Origin: Flavobacteriales bacterium UBA1494
Lineage (GTDB): Bacteria > Bacteroidota > Bacteroidia > Flavobacteriales_E > Vicingaceae
Assembly: GCA_905182175.1 (NCBI GenBank)
Contig: CAJJAT010000003.1
Coordinates: 186,001-250,000, forward strand
DNA: 64,000 nucleotides
Reading direction: 5' to 3'
Part shown: positions 34,015-43,726 of the stretch, in pieces
Numbering within the stretch: the stretch's first letter is position 1
Layout of the letters: every line of letters begins with the position of its first letter
Made by a program: the position numbers and the translations under genes
Notes under the pieces: model-generated
What the model was told of the DNA's origin: nothing
The model's input: only the letters and a program-made list of their open reading frames with translations
Database searches by the model: none

Positions 34015-36263
34015 ATGCCCCGAAAGGTGCTTTTATCTTTTGATCTTAGCTCTAAAAAATAGACTCCTTGAGGTGTGTTTTTAGGGATATTAAGTTCATT
34101 TCCATACGTAGATGTAACGATTTGACCATTCAAGTTACGCAATGTTAGGAATAAAGGCGATTGACTCGAAAGATTAATGTTTTCTCCGGCTTTTACAGGA
34201 TTTGGATATGCAATTAAACCGTTTCCAGCTCTCGGAATTTCATTGACTGAGGTTGTAAATTGGACACAAAATGTATCTGTGCTCAACGAATTTCTAAAGT
34301 TATCTTCGAAGAATAGAGTGTCATTTTGATTTTTCATAACAAGCAAGTACCCATTACCAAAGTTTCCCGATGGATCATTAAATCCATCTCCCTGAGAATC
34401 GAATATAGAAAACCTAAAGCAACTGTTGTAAATGCACAGTGAGTCAAAGTACGTGTTTCCACCATTTATATTTAGGTAATTCGGACTACTATAAAGTACT
34501 GTTGAATTGTTTTCGTCTTCCAATAACCAAGAAGTTTCACTTCCATAATTATCCGTCTTTAACGTTACATAAAGTTGGTCTGCATTGCTTGTGTTAACAG
34601 TAAAAATAGCAGAGTCGCTATTGTTACTTAAGTTTTGGTCTACAGCACCAACTGTTCTAATGGTCACAAATAGTACATTTCGACCATTTTGAGGAGTCAA
34701 TGAAACTCTGTTAAAATTCGCTATTCCTTGCCGAGTTAATTGAGAATTGTACAAAATAGACTGCACTGATCCACCATTTAATCTATAATCAAGATAAAAG
34801 CTATCTACTGAAAAATTCCCGGGATTTTTAACTTTAAAGGAGGCCTGTACATTTTGAGTACACTCGTATTCAGGCAAGCCGTCAATGTCCAACAAGTTTA
34901 AATCAACGTTGAAAGTTGCAGGGTTAGGATCTAAACCATCCAATACTAAAGCTCCTGTATTATCGGGGTCCAACCATCTTTTTAATTGACGAGAGGTATC
35001 AGAACTAAAATCCCAAGAACGGGAAAACTTACCAAAATAGTCTTGGGCTTTATTTGAGCAGGAAGCATATCCGCCATGTAATTGTCCGATAATTCTTTGG
35101 TTAGCATCAAACAAGGGAGCTCCCGATGAGCCACCTTCGGTAGTGCCTTGTTCCCAGTTACTAACTTGCCAATGAGTAACTCCAGTAGAATAATAGCCAC
35201 TAGATATTGGAGGATCTCTGTCAATAGATATTTTTTTCACATCACCTGCTGGGTGATGAATACAAACAGATTTAACAGATGCAACATTCTCATTATTCCA
35301 TCCAGAATAATATACATTGTAACTCAAAGGAGGAGTGCTGCTGAGTTCTCGTAGTTCATAATCAGATCCAAAGTTTACTGTAATTGCTTTTCTGCTACTA
35401 CCGCTAATGGAGTTAGTTAAAATACCGTCAGCGTTGGGATTACAGCTTGCGCTTTCATAACCAAAAATGAAGATTGAATTACCTCTTAAGCCGCAGTGAG
35501 CAGCACCTAAAATGTATGGGGTTGAATCTTGTCTTACATTATTAATTAAAGTAGCGGTACAAAACCTTGTATTTGTTGCAGTAGTTACTAATGCTACTGA
35601 TCGTTTTACATCTTGCCAATTATCACCTTCAGGGCAGTTTACATTAATATTACAGTTTCCGGAACTTTGAAAAACCTTTTGAACTTTATTGTGTATTGAG
35701 CGGTAGCCGTAAATAACATGCTCAATGTCTACTTGGTTCATTTCTAATTCATTTTGAGGAACAACTAATTCTAAAGTAATAGAGTTTCCTTTAATTGGTC
35801 GTATCGAAAATTGGCCATTCTCTTTGTTATTTGCAGCAGTTATTGCTCCAAGTATGTCTGAATAATCAGAATTGTACGCAAATAATTTTGCATTCGGACT
35901 TAAATTAAATGTATTAAAGTTTAAGTTGATGGTAACCGCATCTTTAAATGCGATTCTAAATTTCCAAACACTTGTTCTGTTGTTATCGTTATGCGTCCAA
36001 ATTCCTGAATTGTCTAAGGTATAATTAACCGGCATTGCAGTTCCAAACCTCCAAGCAATGTCCTTGTGTTCATCCGTTATGGCATCTTCCGTTCTTAGCG
36101 CAGTCAAATCAGGGTCTAAAATGAAAGTTGAATAATCTAAGTTGCTAGATTTTTCCTCGCTCTCGTAGAATGAAGAAGGTAACTCTCCAGTCTGAATTTG
36201 TGAGATGGCAGGAACAGAAATGAATACTAAAAATACAGCACTATAAAAAGGTAATAATTTCAT
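33993..36263 (-). CDS. T9SS-secreted trypsin-like serine protease (lysyl-endopeptidase type)
   Basis: The 756-residue product has a signal peptide (ending SQIQ). After an approximately 190-residue N-terminal region, a chymotrypsin-fold domain shows His256 in ILGAAHCG and Ser380 in EGGSSGAPLFD; the Asp is probably in the stretch between. A CARDB-like segment (VDLNLLDIDGLPEYECTQNV) and a beta-rich region follow. The C-terminus is a T9SS type-A sorting domain (LIAYPNPVKAGENINLSS, GVYFLELRS). It is expected to be exported and cell-released or surface-anchored. A decayed copy of its own N-terminus lies just upstream. Confidence 0.9.
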   Translation of the reverse strand: MKLLPFYSAVFLVFISVPAISQIQTGELPSSFYESEEKSSNLDYSTFILDPDLTALRTEDAITDEHKDIAWRFGTAMPVNYTLDNSGIWTHNDNNRTSVWKFRIAFKDAVTINLNFNTFNLSPNAKLFAYNSDYSDILGAITAANNKENGQFSIRPIKGNSITLELVVPQNELEMNQVDIEHVIYGYRSIHNKVQKVFQSSGNCNINVNCPEGDNWQDVKRSVALVTTATNTRFCTATLINNVRQDSTPYILGAAHCGLRGNSIFIFGYESASCNPNADGILTNSISGSSRKAITVNFGSDYELRELSSTPPLSYNVYYSGWNNENVASVKSVCIHHPAGDVKKISIDRDPPISSGYYSTGVTHWQVSNWEQGTTEGGSSGAPLFDANQRIIGQLHGGYASCSNKAQDYFGKFSRSWDFSSDTSRQLKRWLDPDNTGALVLDGLDPNPATFNVDLNLLDIDGLPEYECTQNVQASFKVKNPGNFSVDSFYLDYRLNGGSVQSILYNSQLTRQGIANFNRVSLTPQNGRNVLFVTIRTVGAVDQNLSNNSDSAIFTVNTSNADQLYVTLKTDNYGSETSWLLEDENNSTVLYSSPNYLNINGGNTYFDSLCIYNSCFRFSIFDSQGDGFNDPSGNFGNGYLLVMKNQNDTLFFEDNFRNSLSTDTFCVQFTTSVNEIPRAGNGLIAYPNPVKAGENINLSSQSPLFLTLRNLNGQIVTSTYGNELNIPKNTPQGVYFLELRSKDKSTFRGIKKVLVQ

Positions 36264-36339
36264 ACGGATAAAATTAATTAAAACAATTAAAATAATTAAA
36301 ATAATTTCTACACTTACGTGACGAAGAAAATAAACATTT

Positions 36340-36640
36340 GGTTTGTTGGCTTGTGATTTATAGCATTGAAATTAAAAGTAACCGCGTTTTTAAATGTAAT
36401 TCTAAATTGCCAACTGTTTGGTCATGTTGCATCATTGAGAATCAGGACTCCTAGATTCTATAGATTGAAGTTAACAGTATTACTGTTCCAAATGGCCGGG
36501 TAAACCCGTTCTTGCGCGACAGTTGCTGTATCTTCTGCCAATAATTTGTTGATCGGGGGATCAACTAGATTGATTGCGTATGAACTTGAATTTGCCTTTT
36601 CTGAATTCATTTGATAGGACAGTGGCAGTTCTCCTGTTTA
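36340..36640 (-). pseudogene. Degenerate duplicate of the T9SS protease N-terminus
   Basis: The minus strand reads GELPLSYQMNSEKANSSSYA, a middle part with INKLLAEDTATV and YPAIWNSNTVNFNL, stops, then SWQFRITFKNAVTFNFNA. This parallels the intact protease at about residues 26-120: GELPSSFYESEEKSSNLDYS, ALRTEDAITD, and SVWKFRIAFKDAVTINLNFN. The copy has internal stops (TAG, TGA) and no catalytic domain. The rest of the gap 36264-36734 has no gene. Confidence 0.7.
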
Positions 36641-36734
36641 GATCTGTCCAGAGAAAAAAAAGGAATTAAATTCACCGAAAGGATGGTTAAAACCACGACC
36701 CTTATAAATATAATTTAAAAATAGTCAGAGCAAT

Positions 36735-37580
36735 ATGACGAATAAATTAGATACATGGTTTGCAGGCTCTAACTGTATGAAGTCCGCCTTAACAATTTAT
36801 TACCCAAAGCAAGTTGAAAATTCACCTCTACTAATATTTGCGCATGGATTTAAGGGGTTTAAAGATTGGGGACACTTTCCCAAAATTTTAGAATCTTTCG
36901 CAAAAGCAGGTTTTGTAGTTGTTGCCTTTAATTTTTCGCACAATGGCGGTACGGTAGAAGAGCCAATAGACTTTCCAAACTTAGAATCGTTTTCGGAAAA
37001 CACCTATTTAAAGGAGTTGAATGACGTGGGTCATATTTTGAGATGGATATTAACAAATGAGGCTACTTATTTTAAGCAAGCAGACCTTAGCCAGATTTCT
37101 TTATTAGGGCACAGCAGAGGAGGAGGAATCGCATTATTAGCGGCGAATAAGTATTCTGAAATTAAAAAGGTGGTTACTTGGGCTTCTGTCTCAGATTTTT
37201 TCGAGCGACTGCCAGGTAGTGATGAGTTAGAGAAATGGAGAACTCACGGGCTTAGATATATAGTAAACGGAAGAACTAAGCAAAATATGCCAATGAAGTT
37301 TGGTTTTGTTAAAAGTATGCTTGATCATAAAGAGGAATTAAGCATAAAAGATGCCGTAAGTGACTTAAACATTCCTGCGCTTGTTGTTCACGGAGATAAA
37401 GATGAGACGGTAAAATTAGAAAGTGTTGAACGAATTTGTAGTTGGAATAAAAATGTTGAATTGGCAATTGTAAAAAATTGCAGCCATACTTTCAATGGAA
37501 AACATCCTTGGTTAAAAGAAAGCTTACCAACGGCCGCAATTGAAGCGATACAAGCAACGTTAATTTTTTTAAAAACTTAA
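36735..37580 (+). CDS. Alpha/beta hydrolase, S9/dienelactone-hydrolase-like
   Basis: The 281-residue protein has the fold's nucleophile elbow GHSRGGG (Ser127), the oxyanion-side FAHGFKGFKDWGHF, the acid strand VVHGDKDETV, and histidine in NCSHTFNG. There is no signal peptide. It should hydrolyse an ester or amide in the cytoplasm; the substrate is unknown. It is preceded by a gap without promoter consensus and shares its stop tetranucleotide TTAA with convergent tsaD. Confidence 0.85.
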   Translation: MTNKLDTWFAGSNCMKSALTIYYPKQVENSPLLIFAHGFKGFKDWGHFPKILESFAKAGFVVVAFNFSHNGGTVEEPIDFPNLESFSENTYLKELNDVGHILRWILTNEATYFKQADLSQISLLGHSRGGGIALLAANKYSEIKKVVTWASVSDFFERLPGSDELEKWRTHGLRYIVNGRTKQNMPMKFGFVKSMLDHKEELSIKDAVSDLNIPALVVHGDKDETVKLESVERICSWNKNVELAIVKNCSHTFNGKHPWLKESLPTAAIEAIQATLIFLKT

Positions 37581-38593
37581 AATTTCATTCTAGGATTAGG
37601 TGGATTTTTTAAACTTCCTATAGATCCGTTTTGAAATAAAAATTGACCCGCCATGGCGATCATTGCCCCATTATCAGTGCAATATTCAAAATTTGGTAAG
37701 TGAATGATCCATCCATCTTCCTTTTTTGCTTTCAGCTGTTTTCTTAATTCAGAGTTGGCAGAAACTCCACCGGCTATAGCAACTTCTTTAATGTCAAAAT
37801 CGGTAACCGCCTTTTCTAGTTTCTTCAGTAAAGTTGCTACAATTGTATGTTGAACAGAAGCACAAATATCGTTCATGTTCTCTTGAATGAAATTGGAATT
37901 AAGCTCTTTATTCTTTCTTAAAAAATATAGAATTCCTGTTTTGAGACCACTAAAGGAATAATTATACCCTTTCATGTTGCTGATTTTAAAAGGAAAAGCA
38001 TTGGGATTACCCAGTTTAGCATATTTGTCAATGAGTGGGCCACCTGGGTAGGGCAATTCCATCATTTTAGCAGCTTTGTCAAAGGCCTCACCCACAGCAT
38101 CATCAATGGTAGTACCAATAACTTCCATTTGTAACGGACTTTTAACCAACACAATTTGTGTGTGTCCGCCGCTTACCGTAAGGCACAAAAAAGGAAAGTT
38201 TGGTGTGCTTGCATTATCTTCTATAAAGTGCGCCAAAATATGTGCTTTCATGTGGTTAACTTCAACTAATGGTTTGTTGAGGCCAATCGATAGCCCTTTT
38301 GCAAAGGAACTACCTACGAGCAAAGAACCTAACAAACCCGGACCTCGAGTGTAGGCAATAGCGTCTATATCTTGTAACGTACAATTTGCCTCTTTTAGAC
38401 CTTTTTCTATGACCGGAATAATATTTTGTTGATGAGCTCTTGAAGCAAGTTCTGGAACAACTCCGCCGAATTCAGCATGTATTTCTTGGTTCGCCACAAA
38501 GTTCGAAAGAATCCTTCTTCCCTTTAGAACAGCAATAGAAGTGTCGTCACAAGAGCTTTCTATTCCTAATATAATAATTTGCTTATCCGCCAT
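37577..38593 (-). CDS. tsaD: tRNA N6-adenosine threonylcarbamoyltransferase TsaD
   Basis: The 338-residue protein has the Kae1/TsaD metal site H114-x3-H118 (NHMKAHILAH), the ATP-binding motif GIESSCDDTSIAV at residues 10-22 and FSGLKTG later. It transfers the threonylcarbamoyl group to A37 of ANN-decoding tRNAs, with TsaB and TsaE. Length is typical. The divergent TamB-like gene starts only about 40-85 bp away, so the promoters must overlap. Confidence 0.97.
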   Translation of the reverse strand: MADKQIIILGIESSCDDTSIAVLKGRRILSNFVANQEIHAEFGGVVPELASRAHQQNIIPVIEKGLKEANCTLQDIDAIAYTRGPGLLGSLLVGSSFAKGLSIGLNKPLVEVNHMKAHILAHFIEDNASTPNFPFLCLTVSGGHTQIVLVKSPLQMEVIGTTIDDAVGEAFDKAAKMMELPYPGGPLIDKYAKLGNPNAFPFKISNMKGYNYSFSGLKTGILYFLRKNKELNSNFIQENMNDICASVQHTIVATLLKKLEKAVTDFDIKEVAIAGGVSANSELRKQLKAKKEDGWIIHLPNFEYCTDNGAMIAMAGQFLFQNGSIGSLKNPPNPRMKF

Positions 38594-38678
38594 TTAAATT
38601 TTGCTGAACTTTGTAAATTAAAGTTCCAAAAGTATCAAAAAAGCAGTTAAAATATTTCTTCGAATCGCAATTGTTTTC

Positions 38679-41600
38679 TTGTTGATAATCTGCTTATTAT
38701 GGGCGATTTTCCAAGTACCTCTAGTGCAAACCTTTGCCGCAAAAAAAATTGCTTCTTATTTGTCTAATGAATTAGGCGTTCCCATTACTGTTAAAAGCTT
38801 AGAAATTGACTTTTGGAATCAAATTATCCTTAAAAAATTATACGTTGAAGATAAAAACCACGATACCTTGCTGTATTTGGAAGAGTTGAACGTAGCAATT
38901 AATGAGTTGGATTTCTCAGAAAAAGAAATAGGATTATTCATTCACCTTGTGAACCCGTTTGCTAAAACCTACATGGGCAAAGGAAACCTAAATTACAACC
39001 ATCAATTTTTAGTAGACTATTTTTCTTCCACCGATACAACTGTAAGTAAAACTATTTGGAAGGTGAATTTATACGGTATTCGGGTGTCAAACGGAACTTA
39101 TTTATTCGAAGATGACAACAAGACGAAGCAAAAATACGGTGTTGATTATTTTCACTTAAAAGCAGATTCCATTCAAGTCTTAGTCGAGGAAATAGAGTTT
39201 AATGGCGATTCAATTGGTTTGAAATTGAATAATTTATCGCTGATCGAGCAGTCTGGTTTCTACTTAACCGAGCTGACTGCAAAAACAAAAATATATCCTG
39301 GAACAATCGACTTTAAACAACTTAGGATTGTTACGGGAAAGTCAATCATTCGTGGTAGTTACAGTATGCAAGCTCCCAATTTCTCTAATTATTTAAACTA
39401 TAATCAGAAGGTTGAAATGGTTGCTAATTTAAAATCCTCAACTTTAGCAGTGGAGGATTTAATGTACTTTGTGCCGCAACTTAGAGGAATTGAAAATAGT
39501 ATTTTTATACATGGAAAAGTACGAGGAACTGTTGCAAATCTAAAGTGCAATGATTTGCAATTAATTATTGACAATGATAATAGCGTAGAAGGAGATTTTA
39601 GTTTTAAAGGTTTACCCGAAATTGAAAACACTTTTATTTATGCAGATGTAAAACAATTAAAAACATCTGCGGAAGGATTAAGAAAAATTCCTGTATTGCC
39701 TTTCGAGAGCGGTAATACTTTAACCATTCCAGCCTCTTTTAGTCAGTTAGAAGATATACGATTTGCAGGAAACTTTACAGGTTATATTAATGATTTTGTA
39801 GCATTTGGTGAATTTAAAACTGAACTGGGGGCATTGAAAACCGATATTTTACTTAAACAGGATAAGAAATTAGAATATAAGTACAACGGTAAAGTAAGTT
39901 CCGAAGCTTTTCAATTGGGGAAATTCATTAACCAAGAGAAGTTAGAAGGAGTTGGGCTTGATCTAGTAATATCTGGTTCAGGGTTTTTAAGGAAAGGTGC
40001 AAGCTTTACAGCGAACGGTAATCTGCATTTTATTGATTTTAATGGGTATAGGTATAAAGGAATACAACTTAATGGCAGCTTTAAGCAAGAAGCGTTTTTA
40101 GGCCTCGTTACGATTATAGACACCAACTTAAGAGCAAAATTTGAGGGCAAGATAAACCTGAATAAGAAGAAAACAGTTTCAAAGTTTAATCTAGAAGTTA
40201 AATTGGCAAATTTAGCTGTTTTAAACATTTTTAATAAAAGCGATAGTCTTACGAAGATTTCGTTTCAGTCTGAATTTGATTTTGAAGGAGTTGGGATTGA
40301 TGATATTTCCGGTACTGCGGTTATTTCGAATTTAAAATACAGTGATTTAAAATTAAACCATACCATAGAGGAGTTTAGTTTACTCGCAAATCGCAAAGAA
40401 GAGAAAAGAAATATACAATTGAATTCTAGCTTTGTTGATGCAAAACTTGAAGGGTCTTATTCTTTAAAACAGCTTCCAAGTGTATTTGAAAACGTCTTTC
40501 ATCAATTTATTATAGATTCTACTTACGAACAGCATAAGATTAGTCCGCAAGAATTAGATTTTGCAATTGATTTTAAGAACACGAAGGCGATTACCACGGT
40601 ACTAATACCTAAACTGAAAATTGATAGTGGTTTAAGAGTTGTTGCGCACTTTTCTTCAGTAGACAGTAATCTCAACTTAGTAGCTACAGGTCCAAAAGTT
40701 GGTTTTGATTATAACGAAATAGAAAACCTTAACATTTCTTTAATTGGCCTAAAAGAGGCTATGAGTTTAGAGCTAACTGCTGACGTTTTAAAGTTTAAAA
40801 GTGCGAAAAAAATGAAGGGTTTAGCATTAATTTCTGAAATTAAAAATAGTCAGAACGACAACAGACTAACCATAGAATCGTGGGGTGAAAAAGTTAAAAA
40901 TGCTCGTTTAACTATTTGTAACCAGTTTAATAGCCTTAGTGAAATGACATTTTCGTTTCTAAATTCTTCATTCTTCATAAACGACGCATTTTGGAAAATT
41001 GCTGATGACAATAAAATTAAGTTAGATAGCAACACAATAGACTTTAATAATTTATTTGTTAGTTACGAACAACAACAATTAGCCATTAATGGCAAAGCGT
41101 CAACTAGTATTTTCGATACCTTAAATATTAGTTTACAAGAAATTGACTTGGCGTTTATTAGTTCTTTACTTCCCGAAAATACGGTAGACTTAAAAGGCGT
41201 TGCCAATGGAGCGTCCTCAATTGTGTCAGTATTTGATCAATTGTCTTTAACGACCAATTTAGCGGTAGATAGTTTATTTATTAATACAGTTGACGTAGGT
41301 CGATGCTATGCGACAAGTATATGGGATTCTAAAACAAAGGCACTTTTAATAGATGCGAATTTAGGAGATAAAGAAGCAGACCTTTTAAAAGTTAGTGGAA
41401 GTGTAAATCCTTTAAAGTTTGAAAACAGCCTAGATTTAAGCTTGCATTTTAATAAATTCCCATTAGAACTAATACGACCATATTTAGTTGATTATATAAA
41501 TGATATTGAGGGTTTTTTAAATGGAGAAGTAACGGTGGGAGGAAAAGCAGAAGCTCCTGAATTGAAAGGAATACTTGGCTTAAATAAGACTAAATTTCAT

Positions 41601-43019
41601 GTAAATTATCTAAATACAGTTTATTCAATTGACGACAACATTATAATCGAACCTGATTTTATAGGGTTTAATTTAATTAAAGTAAAAGATGAAAATGATA
41701 GTATAGCCATAGCAACTGGAACTGTATTTCATGAAAATTTCACCAACTTTAATTATGACATTGGATTAGAATTTAATAATTTTTTAAGTCTAAATACGTC
41801 TTCTAAGGACAACACATTGTTCTATGGAAGAGGAATTGCATCTGGCAGGGCAAACATATCAGGCTTCTCAAATCAATTAATACTAGAGCTAGATTTAAAA
41901 ACTGAGAAGGGAACTGACTTCAAGATTCCGCTGCAAGAAGGAGTGGATGTATCTAATGCAGATTTTCTTGTGTTTACAAATAGTCCTGATTACAATAAAG
42001 AGGAAGCTGAAAAGGTAGATTTAAGTGGTATTGAATTAAGTTTTGACTTAGAAATTACTCCTGAAGCTAAGCTTCAAATTATTTTTGATGAGCAAGTTGG
42101 AGATATTATTAAAGCTCAAGGTCAAGGTGACTTGAGTATGATTATTAATACAACAGGAGATTTCAATATTTTTGGGCAGTACTTGGTAGAAAAAGGAGAT
42201 TATTTATTTACCCTGCAAAATGTGATCAATAAGAAGTTTGAGATTGCACCTAAAAGTAGTATTTACTGGGCAGGGGATCCGTATCAAGCAGTACTGAATA
42301 TGACTGCTATTTATAAATTACGTGCTCCTTTGGTCGACTTATTTCCAAGTGATTCTTCAGACGATTTTAAGCGAAGAACTCCAATAGAATTGGGATTAAA
42401 GCTTTCGGATCAATTAATGAATCCGAGTATAAGTTTTGACATTCAGCTGCCAGAATCTACAGAAGAAATTAAACGCAGGTTAGAGTCTGTACTATATGTA
42501 AATAACAACGATGTAAATCCACAGGAAATGAATCAACAAGTATTTGGATTGTTGGTTCTCAACCGTTTTTTACCATCTTCAGCAACAACTGCAGTTCCTG
42601 GAGGCTATAATGCGGGAGCTCAAAGTTTAAATAATGGCTACGAATTTGTTTCAAATCAGTTAAGTAACTGGGCATCACAATTAAGCGAAAATTGGGACTT
42701 TGGGTTAAAATACCAACCTGCAGACGAATTAAATAGCGACCAATTTGATTTTTCACTCTCAAGACAATTTTTTAATGAAAAGTTGACTTTTGATGGAAAT
42801 GTTGGATTTACGGGGGATAATGAGGAAGCTCAGAATCAAAATTCGGGATTTGTTGGCGAGTTTACTGCCATTTATAAAATAGGGGATGGGCGCTACCGAC
42901 TGAAAGGTTTTAACCGTTCGGTTACAAATAGCTTATTGCAACTAAATAGCCCTTACACTCAGGGGATTGGTTTCTTTTATAGGAAAGAGTTTGATGTGTT
43001 GAATGAACTTTGGAAATAG
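38679..43019 (+). CDS. TamB-like translocation and assembly module protein
   Basis: The 1446-residue protein has an N-terminal membrane anchor, then a very long beta-helical region with AsmA/TamB-like repeats, and a C-terminal DUF490 part (PLQEGVDVSNADFLVFTNS, GDYLFTLQNVINKKFEIAP). TamB spans the periplasm to help place outer-membrane proteins or move phospholipids; in Bacteroidota the TamA partner is elsewhere. The start is doubtful: TTG 38679 trims part of the leader. Further upstream in frame the codons give KKAVKIFLRIAIVFLLIICL without any ATG, GTG or TTG, suggesting an ATC at 38634 as start or a lost ATG. It is followed 6 bp later by a glycosyltransferase. Confidence 0.9.
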   Translation: MLIICLLWAIFQVPLVQTFAAKKIASYLSNELGVPITVKSLEIDFWNQIILKKLYVEDKNHDTLLYLEELNVAINELDFSEKEIGLFIHLVNPFAKTYMGKGNLNYNHQFLVDYFSSTDTTVSKTIWKVNLYGIRVSNGTYLFEDDNKTKQKYGVDYFHLKADSIQVLVEEIEFNGDSIGLKLNNLSLIEQSGFYLTELTAKTKIYPGTIDFKQLRIVTGKSIIRGSYSMQAPNFSNYLNYNQKVEMVANLKSSTLAVEDLMYFVPQLRGIENSIFIHGKVRGTVANLKCNDLQLIIDNDNSVEGDFSFKGLPEIENTFIYADVKQLKTSAEGLRKIPVLPFESGNTLTIPASFSQLEDIRFAGNFTGYINDFVAFGEFKTELGALKTDILLKQDKKLEYKYNGKVSSEAFQLGKFINQEKLEGVGLDLVISGSGFLRKGASFTANGNLHFIDFNGYRYKGIQLNGSFKQEAFLGLVTIIDTNLRAKFEGKINLNKKKTVSKFNLEVKLANLAVLNIFNKSDSLTKISFQSEFDFEGVGIDDISGTAVISNLKYSDLKLNHTIEEFSLLANRKEEKRNIQLNSSFVDAKLEGSYSLKQLPSVFENVFHQFIIDSTYEQHKISPQELDFAIDFKNTKAITTVLIPKLKIDSGLRVVAHFSSVDSNLNLVATGPKVGFDYNEIENLNISLIGLKEAMSLELTADVLKFKSAKKMKGLALISEIKNSQNDNRLTIESWGEKVKNARLTICNQFNSLSEMTFSFLNSSFFINDAFWKIADDNKIKLDSNTIDFNNLFVSYEQQQLAINGKASTSIFDTLNISLQEIDLAFISSLLPENTVDLKGVANGASSIVSVFDQLSLTTNLAVDSLFINTVDVGRCYATSIWDSKTKALLIDANLGDKEADLLKVSGSVNPLKFENSLDLSLHFNKFPLELIRPYLVDYINDIEGFLNGEVTVGGKAEAPELKGILGLNKTKFHVNYLNTVYSIDDNIIIEPDFIGFNLIKVKDENDSIAIATGTVFHENFTNFNYDIGLEFNNFLSLNTSSKDNTLFYGRGIASGRANISGFSNQLILELDLKTEKGTDFKIPLQEGVDVSNADFLVFTNSPDYNKEEAEKVDLSGIELSFDLEITPEAKLQIIFDEQVGDIIKAQGQGDLSMIINTTGDFNIFGQYLVEKGDYLFTLQNVINKKFEIAPKSSIYWAGDPYQAVLNMTAIYKLRAPLVDLFPSDSSDDFKRRTPIELGLKLSDQLMNPSISFDIQLPESTEEIKRRLESVLYVNNNDVNPQEMNQQVFGLLVLNRFLPSSATTAVPGGYNAGAQSLNNGYEFVSNQLSNWASQLSENWDFGLKYQPADELNSDQFDFSLSRQFFNEKLTFDGNVGFTGDNEEAQNQNSGFVGEFTAIYKIGDGRYRLKGFNRSVTNSLLQLNSPYTQGIGFFYRKEFDVLNELWK

Positions 43020-43025
43020 AATTTA

Positions 43026-43724
43026 GTGAAAGGAGATTATACGTTAAAAGAATTTTCAGTTGTTATTCCTTGTTTTAATGAAGAAACTCATCTACCAGTT
43101 TTACTTCGTAAGCTTTATTACGTTGGTTTTGTAAACGTCCTGGTTGTTGATGCTGGAAGTACAGATAATACCGTTGAAGTAGCTAAACTATGTAAAACTA
43201 AAATTATTTATTCGAGCACTAAGAACAGGGCATTTCAATTAAATTTAGGAGCTAAACTTTCTAATACAGCGTTGCTTTTATTTCTACATGCCGATGTAAA
43301 ATTGCCATTAAATTTTACGAAACGCCTGCTTGCAACAGCAAATAACAGCCGATTTGATTTTGCAAATTTTAGATTACAGTTTAATTCCAACCATTGGTTT
43401 CTTAAGTTAAACGAGAAGTTTAGTCATCTTAAAGTTGGAACTTTTCAATTTGGTGATCAAGGATTAATGATAAGAAAGCCTGTTTTTAACTCAGTGAACG
43501 GCTTTGACGAAAACTTGGTATTTATGGAGGGCAACGATATTATTAGGAGGTTGGAAAAGGATTATCACTTTATAAAAGTAAAGTCTAGTTTAGTCGTTTC
43601 AGCTCGTAAATATGAAGAGATTGGGGTGTATCGTTTACAATGTAGCTATTTCATAATTTATGTTTTAGCTCGATTAGGTGTTAAGCAGAAAACGATTAGA
43701 TATCTGTTCAAGAAGATATTGTAA
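43026..43724 (+). CDS. TIGR04283 family glycosyltransferase (family 2)
   Basis: The 232-residue protein starts at GTG 43026. It has the GT2 strand FSVVIPCFNEETHLPVLLRK, the DxD-like LHADVKLP at about 93-100 and VDAGSTDNTVE. TIGR04283 enzymes are annotated as arsenosugar glycosyltransferases in some bacteria, but many have other sugar donors. It has no signal peptide. Being 6 bp from the TamB-like gene, it is probably co-transcribed with it. Confidence 0.8.
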   Translation: MKGDYTLKEFSVVIPCFNEETHLPVLLRKLYYVGFVNVLVVDAGSTDNTVEVAKLCKTKIIYSSTKNRAFQLNLGAKLSNTALLLFLHADVKLPLNFTKRLLATANNSRFDFANFRLQFNSNHWFLKLNEKFSHLKVGTFQFGDQGLMIRKPVFNSVNGFDENLVFMEGNDIIRRLEKDYHFIKVKSSLVVSARKYEEIGVYRLQCSYFIIYVLARLGVKQKTIRYLFKKIL

Positions 43725-43726
43725 AG

